From assembly GCF_021462415.1 (NCBI RefSeq), contig NZ_JAKEDS010000001.1, positions 1,894,273-1,958,272 of the forward strand: DNA of 64,000 nt. Reading direction: 5' to 3'. Of this stretch, positions 17,052-26,911 are shown piece after piece. This stretch comes from Rhodohalobacter sp. 614A. Its GTDB lineage: Bacteria > Bacteroidota > Rhodothermia > Balneolales > Balneolaceae. Position 1 is the stretch's first letter. The number at the start of each line of letters is the position of its first letter. A program made the position numbers and the translations under genes. The notes below the pieces were generated by a model, which was not told where the DNA came from, searched no databases, and worked only from the letters and a program-made list of their open reading frames with translations.

Positions 17052-18311
17052 CTAAAGTTCTTTGAACCAACTCTTCATTCGTTCGGCAATGCTGCCCATT
17101 ACCTTTTCCACTCCGGTTCCTTTGGATGATGGAGGAACCATCTCGTGTTCTACGCCCTCTGCTTTCAGTGCATGCAAAACCAATCCAACACTGGTAGCAT
17201 AAATGGGGCTGTTTACCTCTTCGATGAGCCCGCCGGCCAGCCCGAGTGGACGCCCGATCTTGGCATCCATTCCGAGCACTTCGTTTGCGAGCGGACAAAT
17301 ATTCTTGATCAGCGAACCGCCGCCGGTGATCACAATTCCGGCACTTAATGAATCGGCATAGCCACTGCGTTTTACTTCAATAGCTACGATTTCCAAGATC
17401 TCTTCCATTCTTGCCTGGATAATTTTTGATAAAATACTTTTTGTGATTTCTTTGGGAGGACGGCCTGCAATTCCCGGAATGGTGATGGATTCATCATCTT
17501 CAATCAGGTCTACAAAACACTCGCCGTGCTGATGTTTTAATTTCTGGGCTTGATCGTCCAATACACTCAAGCCAATTTTGATATCATCCGTTACTTTTTT
17601 TCCGGCAATGGCGATAACTGCCGTATGGCGAATGGTGTTTTCTCTGAACACGGCCAAATCCGTGGTGCCGCCGCCAATATCAACCAAAACTACTCCGGCC
17701 TCTTTTTCCTCGTCATCCAAAACGGCATAGGAAGAGGCAAGAGGTTCAAGGATAATATCTGCAACCTGGTAACCGGCGCGTTCTACACATCGGTACAGGT
17801 TTTTGGTAGCTGATACCAAACCGGTAATAATGTGTACTTCGGCTTCCATCCGCATGCCGCTCATACCAACGGGATCGCTGATACCGTCCTGTCCATCAAC
17901 CACGAATTCCTGGGGAATCACGTGCAGAATCTGTTGATCGGGCGGAAGCATAATTTGTTGGCAATCTTTCAGGATTCGATCAACATCGTTTACCGTAATT
18001 TCTTTTTCCTTATTGTTGATGGTAATAACGCCCTTGCTGCGAATACTTCGGATATGGTCGCCGGCAATACCCACATTCACAGAATTTACCTCGATCCCCG
18101 ATGCCAGTTCTGCCTGCTGAATGGCCGTTCTGATGGCGTTCACGGTCTTATCGATATTTACAACAACGCCACGGTTCAGGCCCTCGCTGGGCGCTTTACC
18201 CACCCCCAAAATGTGGATCTTATCCTGTGTATTGATAGATGCCACTACGGCACAAACTTTGGTTGTGCCGATATCGAGTCCTACAACAATTCGTTCATTT
18301 TCCTGTTCCAT
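17052..18311 (-). CDS. ftsA: Cell division protein FtsA
   Basis: 419 residues. Actin-fold ATPase: phosphate-1 loop GLDIGTTKVCA at the N-terminus, phosphate-2 VDIGGGTTDLAVF and adenosine motif ITGGGSLI. The 1C subdomain lies between about residues 85 and 165. The C-terminal helix VMGSIAERMKSWFKEL is the expected amphipathic membrane-targeting sequence. It tethers FtsZ filaments to the inner membrane. It begins 40 bp after ftsQ on the same strand. Confidence 0.98.
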   Translation of the reverse strand: MEQENERIVVGLDIGTTKVCAVVASINTQDKIHILGVGKAPSEGLNRGVVVNIDKTVNAIRTAIQQAELASGIEVNSVNVGIAGDHIRSIRSKGVITINNKEKEITVNDVDRILKDCQQIMLPPDQQILHVIPQEFVVDGQDGISDPVGMSGMRMEAEVHIITGLVSATKNLYRCVERAGYQVADIILEPLASSYAVLDDEEKEAGVVLVDIGGGTTDLAVFRENTIRHTAVIAIAGKKVTDDIKIGLSVLDDQAQKLKHQHGECFVDLIEDDESITIPGIAGRPPKEITKSILSKIIQARMEEILEIVAIEVKRSGYADSLSAGIVITGGGSLIKNICPLANEVLGMDAKIGRPLGLAGGLIEEVNSPIYATSVGLVLHALKAEGVEHEMVPPSSKGTGVEKVMGSIAERMKSWFKEL

Positions 18312-18351
18312 ATGCGGTATTGGTCTGTTTTTAATTGCTAAACTTTTTGAA

Positions 18352-19083
18352 TTATGAATTTCGTGTTACAATTTGGTCTTTAAAGCGAAGGTCGATACTC
18401 GTGAATGCACCCATCCCTTTTTGGGAGACCACATCGGTATAAAAAGCTTCCCAGTTTTTTATTTTTTCAGGGAACTCATTCCGGCCAAAGAGTAGTTTTA
18501 CTCCATTTTCATACGTGAGTGCAACCACGCCTTCACTTTCATTCCACGACACTTCGCTGATGGTGATCCATCCCAGTTCATTTTCTTTTGCAGCGATCAT
18601 AAAATCTTCAACCTGCCTGTATGATTCTGATTTCAAAGTGTCGCTTAAAGAGCGGGCCGAAAAACCGTAAACAAGTGGTACATCCTTCACTTTTTCCGGG
18701 ATGATGGGAAGCTTGAGTCCGCCTTCAGTCAGATATACTCTTCGGTTTCCATCCACAAGCAGGGCAAACGGTTCTCTTTCATAAATGCGGAATGTCAGTG
18801 TTCCGCGAATTCCCATACTCACTGTTGCATCTTTCACATAGGGCAATGTTTTCAAATCCATGAAAAGGCTGTCGAAAGAAATACTATCGGCATACATTCC
18901 AACAGGAGATTTCAAAGCATTTTCCAGAGACTCAACATCGGTGTAGTAATTGCCTTCAAACTTTACTGCTTCTATTTGGGTATTGCTTTCGATATAAAGT
19001 CCGCCCAAAATAGCACCAGTCAACAGCGCTATTGAAAGGAAAATCCAGATCGCATTTCGAACTTTGCCTGATTTTTTCGCCAT
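18352..19083 (-). CDS. ftsQ: Cell division protein FtsQ/DivIB
   Basis: 243 residues from ATG 19083. A GTG at 19092 is also in frame, but the ATG has a perfect Shine-Dalgarno (AGGAGG, 8 nt away) sitting inside the end of murC. A short basic cytoplasmic tail, one membrane helix (about residues 11-29) and a POTRA domain starting IEAVKFEGNYYTDVESL are seen. The beta domain follows, with TLTFRIYEREPFALLVDGNRR. It links FtsL/FtsI-type proteins in the divisome. The stop of murC and this start are one base apart (TAAGATG). Confidence 0.92.
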   Translation of the reverse strand: MAKKSGKVRNAIWIFLSIALLTGAILGGLYIESNTQIEAVKFEGNYYTDVESLENALKSPVGMYADSISFDSLFMDLKTLPYVKDATVSMGIRGTLTFRIYEREPFALLVDGNRRVYLTEGGLKLPIIPEKVKDVPLVYGFSARSLSDTLKSESYRQVEDFMIAAKENELGWITISEVSWNESEGVVALTYENGVKLLFGRNEFPEKIKNWEAFYTDVVSQKGMGAFTSIDLRFKDQIVTRNS

Positions 19084-19084
19084 C

Positions 19085-20500
19085 TTATTCACCTCCTCTG
19101 TTTATGAGTTCGATGAATTCTTCCCCGTACTTATAAACATCACCGGCGCCCATTGTGATGATGATATCGCCGTCTTTCAAAATTTCCTTCAGTTTTTGAG
19201 GAAGCTTTGATTTCTCCTTCACATAGTGAACATCTTTATGGCCATAGTTTTTGGCGATATCTGCTATCATTTCTCCTGAAACACCTTCAATTGGTTTCTC
19301 GCGCGATGGATATACATCGGTTACAACAAGCACCTCAGCATCAAAAAAGGAGAGGCCGAATTCTTTGTACAATTGTTGAGTTCTTGAGTAAAGATGAGGC
19401 TGAAAAACAGCAATAATTCTTCTTTTTTCCCATCCTTTTCGTGCAGCCTGAATGGTAGCCTGAACTTCGGTCGGATGATGCGCATAGTCGTCAATTACAA
19501 TCAGATCATCGGAGTTTACTTTTACCTGGAACCGCCGGAAAACACCCCGGAACCGCTCGAGTCCGGATTTGATGTCTTCAAAAGAAATTCCGAGTTCAAG
19601 CCCAACGGCAATGGCAGCCAGTGCATTTTTTACATTGTGATCGCCCGGGGCATTCAGATAAACTTCTCCAAGTTCCTTGCCGGATGAAACTACTGTAAAT
19701 GTACTAGTCAGGCTTTGGTGTGAAACATTCACTGCCCGAATTTGTGCTTGAGGATTGTATCCGTAACTGATCGTTCTGCGCCCAATATTCGGTAAAATAC
19801 TTCTTACTTCGGGGTTGTCGAGACAAACCACAACCGCACCATAAAAAGGAACTTTATTGGCGAAATCAGTAAATGCCTGCTTTACATCATCCAGATCTTC
19901 ATAGATATCCAAATGTTCGGCTTCAATATTGGTAATGACAACCATCGAAGGGGAGAGGCGCAGAAAAGTGCGGTCATATTCGTCGGCTTCCACGATAATG
20001 ATGTCACCTTTGCCAACAACAGCATTTGTCTTATCGAAACTGTGTACGCGGCCACCCACGATAATTGTGGGATCGAAACTCCCGTCCTGTACAACATGGC
20101 CGGTCATGGTGGTGGTTGTAGTTTTACCATGTGTTCCGGCAATACCAATTCCGTATTTCATGCGCATCAGTTCGGCAAGCATTTCCGACCGTTTAATGAC
20201 CGGAACCTTCCGGGTGATGGCTTCTTTGGTCTCTACATTTTCATTGGCTTTTACGGCACTTGTATAAACCACAACGTCGGCGCCGTCAATATTGGATGCT
20301 TCATGCTGAAAGAAAATCGTTGCGCCTAATTCCTCAAGCCGTTCGGTTGTCTCAGATTTGCTTTGGTCCGAACCACTGACTTTATATCCGCGAAGAATCA
20401 GAATTTCAGCCATTCCGCTCATACCAATCCCACCGATGCCCACCATATGGATATGGCGGGTTCGTCCAAAAACGGGTTGTGTTTGAATGGATTTAGTCAT
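19085..20500 (-). CDS. murC: UDP-N-acetylmuramate--L-alanine ligase MurC
   Basis: 471 residues from ATG 20500, which overlaps the murG stop by one base (TGATG). N-terminal Rossmann motif GIGGIGMSGMAEIL, central ATPase loop GTHGKTTTTTM and NIEAEHLDIY. The C-terminal domain has DDYAHHPTEV and MGAGDVYKYGE. It adds L-alanine to UDP-MurNAc, the first step of peptide stem synthesis, in the cytoplasm. Length and motif order are normal for the family. Confidence 0.98.
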   Translation of the reverse strand: MTKSIQTQPVFGRTRHIHMVGIGGIGMSGMAEILILRGYKVSGSDQSKSETTERLEELGATIFFQHEASNIDGADVVVYTSAVKANENVETKEAITRKVPVIKRSEMLAELMRMKYGIGIAGTHGKTTTTTMTGHVVQDGSFDPTIIVGGRVHSFDKTNAVVGKGDIIIVEADEYDRTFLRLSPSMVVITNIEAEHLDIYEDLDDVKQAFTDFANKVPFYGAVVVCLDNPEVRSILPNIGRRTISYGYNPQAQIRAVNVSHQSLTSTFTVVSSGKELGEVYLNAPGDHNVKNALAAIAVGLELGISFEDIKSGLERFRGVFRRFQVKVNSDDLIVIDDYAHHPTEVQATIQAARKGWEKRRIIAVFQPHLYSRTQQLYKEFGLSFFDAEVLVVTDVYPSREKPIEGVSGEMIADIAKNYGHKDVHYVKEKSKLPQKLKEILKDGDIIITMGAGDVYKYGEEFIELINRGGE

Positions 20501-21660
20501 CAATTCTGATTCTTTAAAAATGAAAAAATTTCTGTTGCAATCTCTTCAGAGGCTTTTGGTTTTGCCAAGGATTTCATGGCCGATGACATACTGCTGAGTT
20601 CGTTCTTATCACGAATCAGCTCGGTCACAATCGAATAAAAAGAGTGTTGAAGTGTCTCTTCTTTTAAAAGTTTTGCGGCTCCCGCATGTACCAAAGACTG
20701 TGCATTTTTGGTTTGATGATCTCCTGCTACATTGGGGGAGGGTACCAGTATTGCCGGTTGACCGATTGTCTCAAGCTCACTGCAGGTTCCGGCTCCGGCG
20801 CGTGTTACAACAAGATCAGCCACGGCGTAAGCTGCAGACATGTCATCAATGAAAGCGGTCAGTCGTAAATTGTGAAATCTTTCCGGCTTTACTTTTTCAA
20901 TCAGGCCATCAAAATATTTTGGCCCACATTGCCAGATGATTTGCAGATTCGCCGAATCATGAAGTTGCTCAATTTCTTGCGTCATAATATCATTCAGGGC
21001 TTTTGCTCCGCCGCTACCGCCAAGAATTAAAAGCACCGGTAAATCTTCCGTAAAATTGAATGATTGCAGTGCTTTACTTCGATTAGAAACTTGTACCTGA
21101 CCACGAACAGGATTGCCGGTCAGCTTAATTTTTTCTTCCGGCAAATACTGTTTTGCATCATCAAAAGCGGTGAAAATGGTTGTAGCATGTTTGGCCAGCA
21201 TTCGGTTTGTAACACCCGGGAAACTATTTTGTTCTTGCAGAAACAGAGGAATTCCCAACTTTACGGCCACCCATCCAATCGGGCCGGATGCAAATCCGCC
21301 GCAGGCAATTACAATATCCGGTTTGAAAGATTTCAAAATTAAAAAGCTTTGAATGATACTTGTTACAAGCTTGGCCGGAAATAGCAGGTTCTGAATTGTC
21401 AGTCGTCTGTGAACGCCGCTAATCCAGATACTTTTAATTTTATATCCGTATTTCGGGACGATTTCCCACTCCATTCGGTCTCGTGTTCCAACAAACAAAA
21501 ATTCCGCATCCGAGTGCATTTCTTTGATCGCATCTGCAATGGCAATGGCCGGGTATACATGACCACCCGTGCCACCGGCTGCCATGAGCACACGAAGGTT
21601 GCCCACGGCAGCGGTGAGGGTGTCTGTAGATGATATGTCCTTTGCAACGGTTGCGATCAT
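20500..21660 (-). CDS. murG: Lipid II synthase MurG (GlcNAc transferase)
   Basis: 386 residues. The N-terminal G-loop GGTGGHVYPAIAIA, second G-loop ILGGSGGAKALND and the UDP-GlcNAc region RAGAGTCSELETIGQPAILVPSP-type residues identify MurG. A 20-residue leader before the first strand is slightly longer than in E. coli. It transfers GlcNAc to lipid I at the inner face of the membrane. The ATG overlaps the ftsW stop by 4 bp (ATGA). Confidence 0.98.
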   Translation of the reverse strand: MIATVAKDISSTDTLTAAVGNLRVLMAAGGTGGHVYPAIAIADAIKEMHSDAEFLFVGTRDRMEWEIVPKYGYKIKSIWISGVHRRLTIQNLLFPAKLVTSIIQSFLILKSFKPDIVIACGGFASGPIGWVAVKLGIPLFLQEQNSFPGVTNRMLAKHATTIFTAFDDAKQYLPEEKIKLTGNPVRGQVQVSNRSKALQSFNFTEDLPVLLILGGSGGAKALNDIMTQEIEQLHDSANLQIIWQCGPKYFDGLIEKVKPERFHNLRLTAFIDDMSAAYAVADLVVTRAGAGTCSELETIGQPAILVPSPNVAGDHQTKNAQSLVHAGAAKLLKEETLQHSFYSIVTELIRDKNELSSMSSAMKSLAKPKASEEIATEIFSFLKNQN

Positions 21661-22850
21661 CCGTTATAAAACCTTGTTTTTATGTTTGCAATGTGTCTTG
21701 AAATATTTAGCAGAATGCCTGCCATCGCTCCGGCAAACAACATGCTCGATCCGCCATAACTCACAAATGGCATTGGTAATCCTGTCACAGGAAATAATCC
21801 TGTTGCGACCCCGGCATTCACAAAAGCGTATAGCGAAATCAACAGCGTGCAACCAAGGGCCATCAGCGTGCCGAGGATATCCGGCGCCTGGCGGGCAATG
21901 ACGGCAACCCCGCGATAGAGAATCAGCAGGTAGGCAAATATCACCGTTGCTGCTCCTATAATTCCATACTCTTCTGCGATGATGGCGAAAATAAAATCGT
22001 TGTAAGGTGCCGGCAGAAAATCGCGTTGTGTGCTCTTGCCAATTCCAACTCCAAAAAGTTGTCCCTGTGCGATGGCTATGTGTGCCTGTTGAGCCTGGTA
22101 CCCTTCTGATGTTTCAAAATCTTGATTATTGATTTCTGTGATCTGGGCCACGTACTGATCAATCCGGCTCTGTCTTTCGGGCGAAATATAGATCATGGAG
22201 ACGCCGCCAATCAGACCGATGAGTACCAAAGCGGATATCTGAGGAATGCTGATTCGGCCTGCAAACATCATCAGAATACAGATTCCCATCAGCACTGCTG
22301 CGCTACTAAAGTCTTCTGTGGCAATCAGTAAAAATGTGACAACAACCCAGAACATGATGGGTAGAAAAGCACGTTTGAAATCCTTGATATATTCCTGTTT
22401 TTCATACAGCAGTACGGCTACATGTACAATCAGGGCGATGGCTGCAAAGGAAGTGGGTTGAAATGAGAAACTTCCGATAGACAATGAACGCTGAGCTCCC
22501 CATGTAATATCCCCGTAACCGAGCATAATGATGAGCAAAATCCAGCTTAAAACCATTGCAGCCCGGCTAAATCGTGCAAGAACCCTGTAATTGATTTTTG
22601 AAACAAATACCATCACAAAAAAGGCGATAACCAGTTTTATAGCATGACCTGAAACCAGTTTTACAGCGGTGGTTTCATGAGACTGAGCAAAGAAAGCGAT
22701 GGACGAATACACAGCCAGGCAGCCGAAAATCATCAGCCCGATGATCGTCACAAGCAGAACCTGGTCACTACTCCTGTCCGGAGCTTCCAGTTCATCTTTG
22801 GTGGTGCCAAAAATAGATCCGACTTTGCTATTTGGTGTTGTGTAGTACAA
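21657..22850 (-). CDS. ftsW: Lipid II polymerase FtsW (SEDS family)
   Basis: 397 residues, with about ten membrane segments. SEDS motifs are visible: WGAQRSLSIGSFSFQPT, FLPAPYNDFIFAIIAEEYGIIGA and the C-terminal GLPMPFVSYGGSSML. It polymerises septal glycan together with FtsI. The start is uncertain: the frame opens after a stop in the repeat array, and TTG 22850 is the only plausible codon before the first membrane helix. There is no Shine-Dalgarno in front of it, unlike most genes of this cluster. The 79 bp separating it from murD consist almost wholly of the heptamer array. Confidence 0.95.
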   Translation of the reverse strand: MYYTTPNSKVGSIFGTTKDELEAPDRSSDQVLLVTIIGLMIFGCLAVYSSIAFFAQSHETTAVKLVSGHAIKLVIAFFVMVFVSKINYRVLARFSRAAMVLSWILLIIMLGYGDITWGAQRSLSIGSFSFQPTSFAAIALIVHVAVLLYEKQEYIKDFKRAFLPIMFWVVVTFLLIATEDFSSAAVLMGICILMMFAGRISIPQISALVLIGLIGGVSMIYISPERQSRIDQYVAQITEINNQDFETSEGYQAQQAHIAIAQGQLFGVGIGKSTQRDFLPAPYNDFIFAIIAEEYGIIGAATVIFAYLLILYRGVAVIARQAPDILGTLMALGCTLLISLYAFVNAGVATGLFPVTGLPMPFVSYGGSSMLFAGAMAGILLNISRHIANIKTRFYNG

Positions 22851-22853
22851 ATT

Positions 22854-22930
22854 CAGTTATCAGTTATCAGTTATCAGTTATCAGTTATCAGTTATCAGTT
22901 ATCAGTTATCAGTTATCAGTTATCAGTTAT
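22854..22930. repeat. 11 perfect tandem copies of the heptamer CAGTTAT
   Basis: Seventy-seven bases made of exactly eleven CAGTTAT units (ATAACTG on the coding strand), plus a partial CAG. It fills the murD-ftsW junction: the murD stop TGA is formed at one edge and the ftsW TTG lies four bases past the other. The unit contains TGA and TAA, so all three frames are closed. It is a simple-sequence array able to gain or lose units by slippage. Similar short tandem heptamers are known from cyanobacteria. Confidence 0.97.
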
Positions 22931-24288
22931 CAGAGGTCTAAAACAGCTTGTTTGAATTCGTTTCCGCGGTGTTCGTAGTTCTCGAACATGTCGAATGAGG
23001 AACAGGCGGGGCTCAGCAAAACCACTTCGCCTCGTTTGGCTTTCTTTTTCGAGAGTTTTACGGCCTTTTTCAGCGTATCTGCTTCCATGTAATTGGGTAC
23101 AACTTTTCCGAGCTGATTTTTAATTGCTGCCCTGGCTTCGCCGATAGCAACAATTGTATGCACCTTTTCTCGGATTTGATCTTCAAGAAAACTCCAATCG
23201 TTTCCTTTGTCACGGCCGCCAAGAATCAGCACAACCGGCATGTTGAAACTATCCAGCGCATACCAAACCGCATTGATATTGGTCGCTTTGCTGTCGTTCA
23301 CATATCGCACGCCTTTCAGAATTCGTACCTCTTCAAGGCGGTGCTCAACGCCTTCAAATGTTCGGAGGCTTTCACGGATAAACTCGTTTTTGATTTCCGA
23401 GGCTCGTGCAGCCAACGCCGTAGCCATTCCGTTCTGTAGATTATGTTTCCCGCTAAGGCCGATTTCGCCAATTTGCATGAGTTGTTCCTCTTTATTGTTG
23501 ATTTTTAAAATCAGTTCGCCTTCCCTGACAAAAGCACCGTTTGATATCTCTTTGTTACTGGAAAATGCCAGCAAACGTGGTGCCCGTTCTTTTTTTGATA
23601 ACTCCTCTGCGTGATCGGAGAGGACGGGATCGTCGTCGTTGTAGATGAACCAGTTCGAATCGTCCTGGTTTTCGGTGATCCGTAACTTGGATTTTGCATA
23701 GAGTTTGAAATCGTTTTGATATCGATCCAGATGATCTTCCGTAATGTTCAAAATGATGCTTACATCCGGTTTAAACCGGTCGATATGGTCAAGCTGGAAA
23801 CTGCTCACTTCAAGAAGAACATCGACATCATTAGCCGTTTCGTCGATATGATCGGAAAAGGCCGTGCCGATATTCCCGGCTAGCAAATGTTTCTGATTAG
23901 CCACTTTCCATGTATGCGCCAGCCAGTTTGCAACAGTCGTTTTGCCATTGCTTCCGGTCACCGCTACAACAGGGGACTTGTTAAACCAGCTTGCCACCTC
24001 AATTTCAGAAAAAACATCTTTTCCGGAATTCAGGTAATGCTGCGCAATTTTGGATGATGTGGGCACACCCGGACTCAAAACAAGAAAATCTCCATTCATC
24101 GCTTTTTCCGAATGTTGATTTTGTTCGAATTCGATCGATTCAGCCTCCAGTTGTTTTACAAAATTCGGGTTGATCGAACCGAAGTCCGTCACAAATGGAA
24201 TGGCGCCTTTCCTTTTCAAAAGTTTAGCCACAGCCACACCACTTCTTGCGGCACCTGCAACGACGATATGTTTATTCTCTACATTCAT
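22930..24288 (-). CDS. murD: UDP-N-acetylmuramoylalanine--D-glutamate ligase MurD
   Basis: 452 residues from ATG 24288. The frame extends 19 codons further upstream, but ATG 24288 overlaps the mraY stop by one base (TAATG) and begins directly at the Rossmann strand (NVENKHIVVAGAARSGVAVAKLL). ATPase loop VTGSNGKTTVANW, NITEDHLDRY, VNDSKATNINAVWYAL and the C-terminal LILGGRDKGNDWSF and LLSPACSSFDMFENYEHRG are all present. It adds D-Glu to UDP-MurNAc-L-Ala. The stop codon lies at the border of the heptamer array. Confidence 0.98.
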   Translation of the reverse strand: MNVENKHIVVAGAARSGVAVAKLLKRKGAIPFVTDFGSINPNFVKQLEAESIEFEQNQHSEKAMNGDFLVLSPGVPTSSKIAQHYLNSGKDVFSEIEVASWFNKSPVVAVTGSNGKTTVANWLAHTWKVANQKHLLAGNIGTAFSDHIDETANDVDVLLEVSSFQLDHIDRFKPDVSIILNITEDHLDRYQNDFKLYAKSKLRITENQDDSNWFIYNDDDPVLSDHAEELSKKERAPRLLAFSSNKEISNGAFVREGELILKINNKEEQLMQIGEIGLSGKHNLQNGMATALAARASEIKNEFIRESLRTFEGVEHRLEEVRILKGVRYVNDSKATNINAVWYALDSFNMPVVLILGGRDKGNDWSFLEDQIREKVHTIVAIGEARAAIKNQLGKVVPNYMEADTLKKAVKLSKKKAKRGEVVLLSPACSSFDMFENYEHRGNEFKQAVLDL

Positions 24289-25424
24289 TATCGCAGCTTG
24301 AGGGTTAAGAGGCTGATAATTCCAAGCAAAATGGCAACAATCCAAAAGCGAATAACGATCTTGGATTCCGGCCAGCCTAACTTTTCAAAGTGATGGTGAA
24401 TCGGGGTCATCAAATAGACTCTTCGTCCCTCACCATATTTCCATTTTGTGTATTTGAAATAGCTGGTTTGAATGATCACCGAGATCGTTTCCACAACAAA
24501 AATTCCACAGATGATGGGAAGTAACAATTCCTTGTGAATCATAATCGCAATTGCTCCCAAAGCTCCACCGATTGCAAGTGAGCCTGTATCTCCCATAAAA
24601 ACGGAAGCGGGATACGTGTTGTACCAAAGAAAACCGAGACAGGCTCCCACCAGTGATGCTGCGAAGATGGTCAGTTCGCCGGAACCGGGCAGATACATGA
24701 TGTTCAAGAAGTTTGAGAAGTCCGTCCGTCCGGAGACGTACGCGAAAATCCCCAAAATGACTCCCGCAATGGCCGAAGTACCTGAAAGAAGTCCGTCAAG
24801 TCCATCCGTCAGGTTGGCGGCATTGCTAACACCGGTAATAATAAATACGACCACCGGGATATAGATCAGCCATCCTGTTGATTCGCCCAGGAAGGCATAA
24901 TCAATGTTTACCTCCTTGAGAAAGGGGACGGTTGTCAGGGTGTTATATTCATGGAATTCGGGCCAGAAATAAAGTGTGGCTCCTAAAACGATTCCGACAA
25001 ATACTTGGCCGAAAACTTTTATCCACCCGTGGAGTCCCGATTTATTTCTTCGAACCACTTTGATGTAATCATCTACAAAACCAACTACACCAAGAACCAG
25101 CACAACAAAAACAATCATCCATGTGTAAATGCTGTACATGTTCATCCATAACATCGCCGGGATAACTGTGGCCAGTATGATAATGACTCCGCCCATGGTT
25201 GGAGTATCAACCTTGTTTAAATGGGTGTGGAGGCCAATATCTTCCCGAATCACTTCTTTAAGCTGCATTTTGATCAGCCATCGAATGATCTGGCGGCCAA
25301 TGATTAAACTAATTACCAATGCCGTTGCAGCCGCCAACGCTGTTCGGGTAGTGATAAAATCGAAAGCATCAAACCCGGGCGGTGCGTAGAGCTCATTTAT
25401 CCATGCTAGCAATTCGTATAACAT
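24288..25424 (-). CDS. mraY: Phospho-MurNAc-pentapeptide transferase MraY
   Basis: 378 residues, ten predicted membrane helices. Family motifs: DTPTMGGVIII, the catalytic Asp pair in FVDDYIKV, NLTDGLDGLLSG, and HHHFEKLGWPESKIVIRFW near the C-terminus. It makes lipid I on undecaprenyl phosphate. The ATG overlaps the murE stop by one base. murF is not in its usual place between murE and mraY. Confidence 0.98.
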   Translation of the reverse strand: MLYELLAWINELYAPPGFDAFDFITTRTALAAATALVISLIIGRQIIRWLIKMQLKEVIREDIGLHTHLNKVDTPTMGGVIIILATVIPAMLWMNMYSIYTWMIVFVVLVLGVVGFVDDYIKVVRRNKSGLHGWIKVFGQVFVGIVLGATLYFWPEFHEYNTLTTVPFLKEVNIDYAFLGESTGWLIYIPVVVFIITGVSNAANLTDGLDGLLSGTSAIAGVILGIFAYVSGRTDFSNFLNIMYLPGSGELTIFAASLVGACLGFLWYNTYPASVFMGDTGSLAIGGALGAIAIMIHKELLLPIICGIFVVETISVIIQTSYFKYTKWKYGEGRRVYLMTPIHHHFEKLGWPESKIVIRFWIVAILLGIISLLTLKLR

Positions 25425-26911
25425 CAGATAGCCCCCTCTTTTTCAGTTTTGTCGTTTCGCTCCTGAAGGGCTTCCCGAACTATTTCACTATCATCAAAAT
25501 GAATGCGTTTGCCATTAATTTCCTGGTAGGTTTCGTGGCCTTTTCCGGCAATCAAAACAATCGAACCTGCTTTTGAGGAAAAAACAGCTTCGCGAATGGC
25601 TTTTTTTCTGTCAGTAATTCTTGCCACTTCCTCCGGATTCTTAAAACCCTCCATGACCTGGTCGATAATCAGATTCGGATCTTCTGTTCTGGGATTGTCG
25701 GATGTTACTACCACGCGGTTCGCATAAGATTCAGCGATTTTGGCCATTTTGGAACGCTTGGTTTTGTCGCGATCGCCCCCGCATCCAAAAACACAAATCA
25801 ATTTTTGATGACGTGTTTTCAATTCCTTCAAGGTAGAGAGCACATTTTCGAGTGCGTTGGGTGTATGAGCATAGTCAACAAAAACAATCGGTTCGTTGTC
25901 GATTGATAAATCACTATTCACACGTTCCATTCGCCCCGGAGCGCCGTGGCAGTGTTTCAAAATTCCAGCGGCACTTTTGCCGTCAATTCCCAAAGCCGTA
26001 CAGGTTAAAAGTGCTTCAACAACATTGTAAGCATTAAATCGGCCGACCAACGGGGTTTCAATCTCAGTTTCATCGATGGATATGGCCATGCCGGTTGCAT
26101 CCGATTTTAAAATCCTTGCCTGGAGCAACCCTTCATCACCAAAACTAAAACTCAGAACCTTTGCAGGAGTTGAGTTTACAATCCACTCGCCGCGTTCATC
26201 ATCGGCATTGGTAATGGCCCAGCTTTTACTGTCTAATGAATTAAATAATTTCTTTTTGGCGGAGGCATACTCATTCATTGTTTCATGATAATCCAGGTGG
26301 TCATGACTCAGATTGGTAAAAACCGCTACTTTGAATGAAATTCCTTTGGTTCTTCTCTGATCAAGTGCGTGAGAAGAAACCTCCATTGCGAGATATTCTG
26401 TACCCGCATCAACCATTTCTCTCATGGCTTCGGCCAGTTCAATCGGGTCGGCGGTTGTTAAACGGCTGGGTAATTTTTTATCAAGAATCCGTTTTTCAAT
26501 AGTTCCGAGCAGAGAGGCCTTGTAATTGAGTTTCGTTAAAATCTGCCAAACAAGGGTAGCAACGGTGGTTTTTCCGTTTGTACCTGTAACGCCGATGATT
26601 GTCAGTTTATCGGCAGGATTTCCTTCCATTTTCTGCGCAAGTTTCCCGAGCAGTTTTCGGGTTTTCTTCACTTGCAGAACGGCGGTGTCACTGTCGGTAT
26701 CCAGTTCCTGCTCTGATATAATTACACTTGCACCGCCTTCAATGGCTTCATCGATGAAATTGTGTCCGTCTGACTTCGTTCCTTTTACAGCTATGAAAAC
26801 GTCGCCCGGCTCAATCTCTCTGGAATCCTGCCGTAACTTTCCTATGGTATCCGGTTCAGATCCGGAAACGGAAATCGGCTTGCAAAATGCTATGAGTTCC
26901 TGGAAGTTCAT
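25424..26911 (-). CDS. murE: UDP-MurNAc-tripeptide synthetase MurE, DAP-adding type
   Basis: 495 residues. ATPase loop GVTGTNGKTTVATL, carbamylated-Lys region and the C-terminal amino-acid selector SDNPRTEDP. The DNPR motif is typical of enzymes that add meso-diaminopimelate rather than lysine, so the cell wall should be DAP-type. Also seen: TTADPIELAEAM and EVSSHALDQRRTKGI. The ATG directly abuts the ftsI stop (TAAATG on the minus strand). Confidence 0.98.
   Translation of the reverse strand: MNFQELIAFCKPISVSGSEPDTIGKLRQDSREIEPGDVFIAVKGTKSDGHNFIDEAIEGGASVIISEQELDTDSDTAVLQVKKTRKLLGKLAQKMEGNPADKLTIIGVTGTNGKTTVATLVWQILTKLNYKASLLGTIEKRILDKKLPSRLTTADPIELAEAMREMVDAGTEYLAMEVSSHALDQRRTKGISFKVAVFTNLSHDHLDYHETMNEYASAKKKLFNSLDSKSWAITNADDERGEWIVNSTPAKVLSFSFGDEGLLQARILKSDATGMAISIDETEIETPLVGRFNAYNVVEALLTCTALGIDGKSAAGILKHCHGAPGRMERVNSDLSIDNEPIVFVDYAHTPNALENVLSTLKELKTRHQKLICVFGCGGDRDKTKRSKMAKIAESYANRVVVTSDNPRTEDPNLIIDQVMEGFKNPEEVARITDRKKAIREAVFSSKAGSIVLIAGKGHETYQEINGKRIHFDDSEIVREALQERNDKTEKEGAI

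Noticed and set aside
22854-22930. Heptamer array as a CRISPR array
   Set aside because: Units are contiguous 7-mers with no spacers and no cas genes are present.
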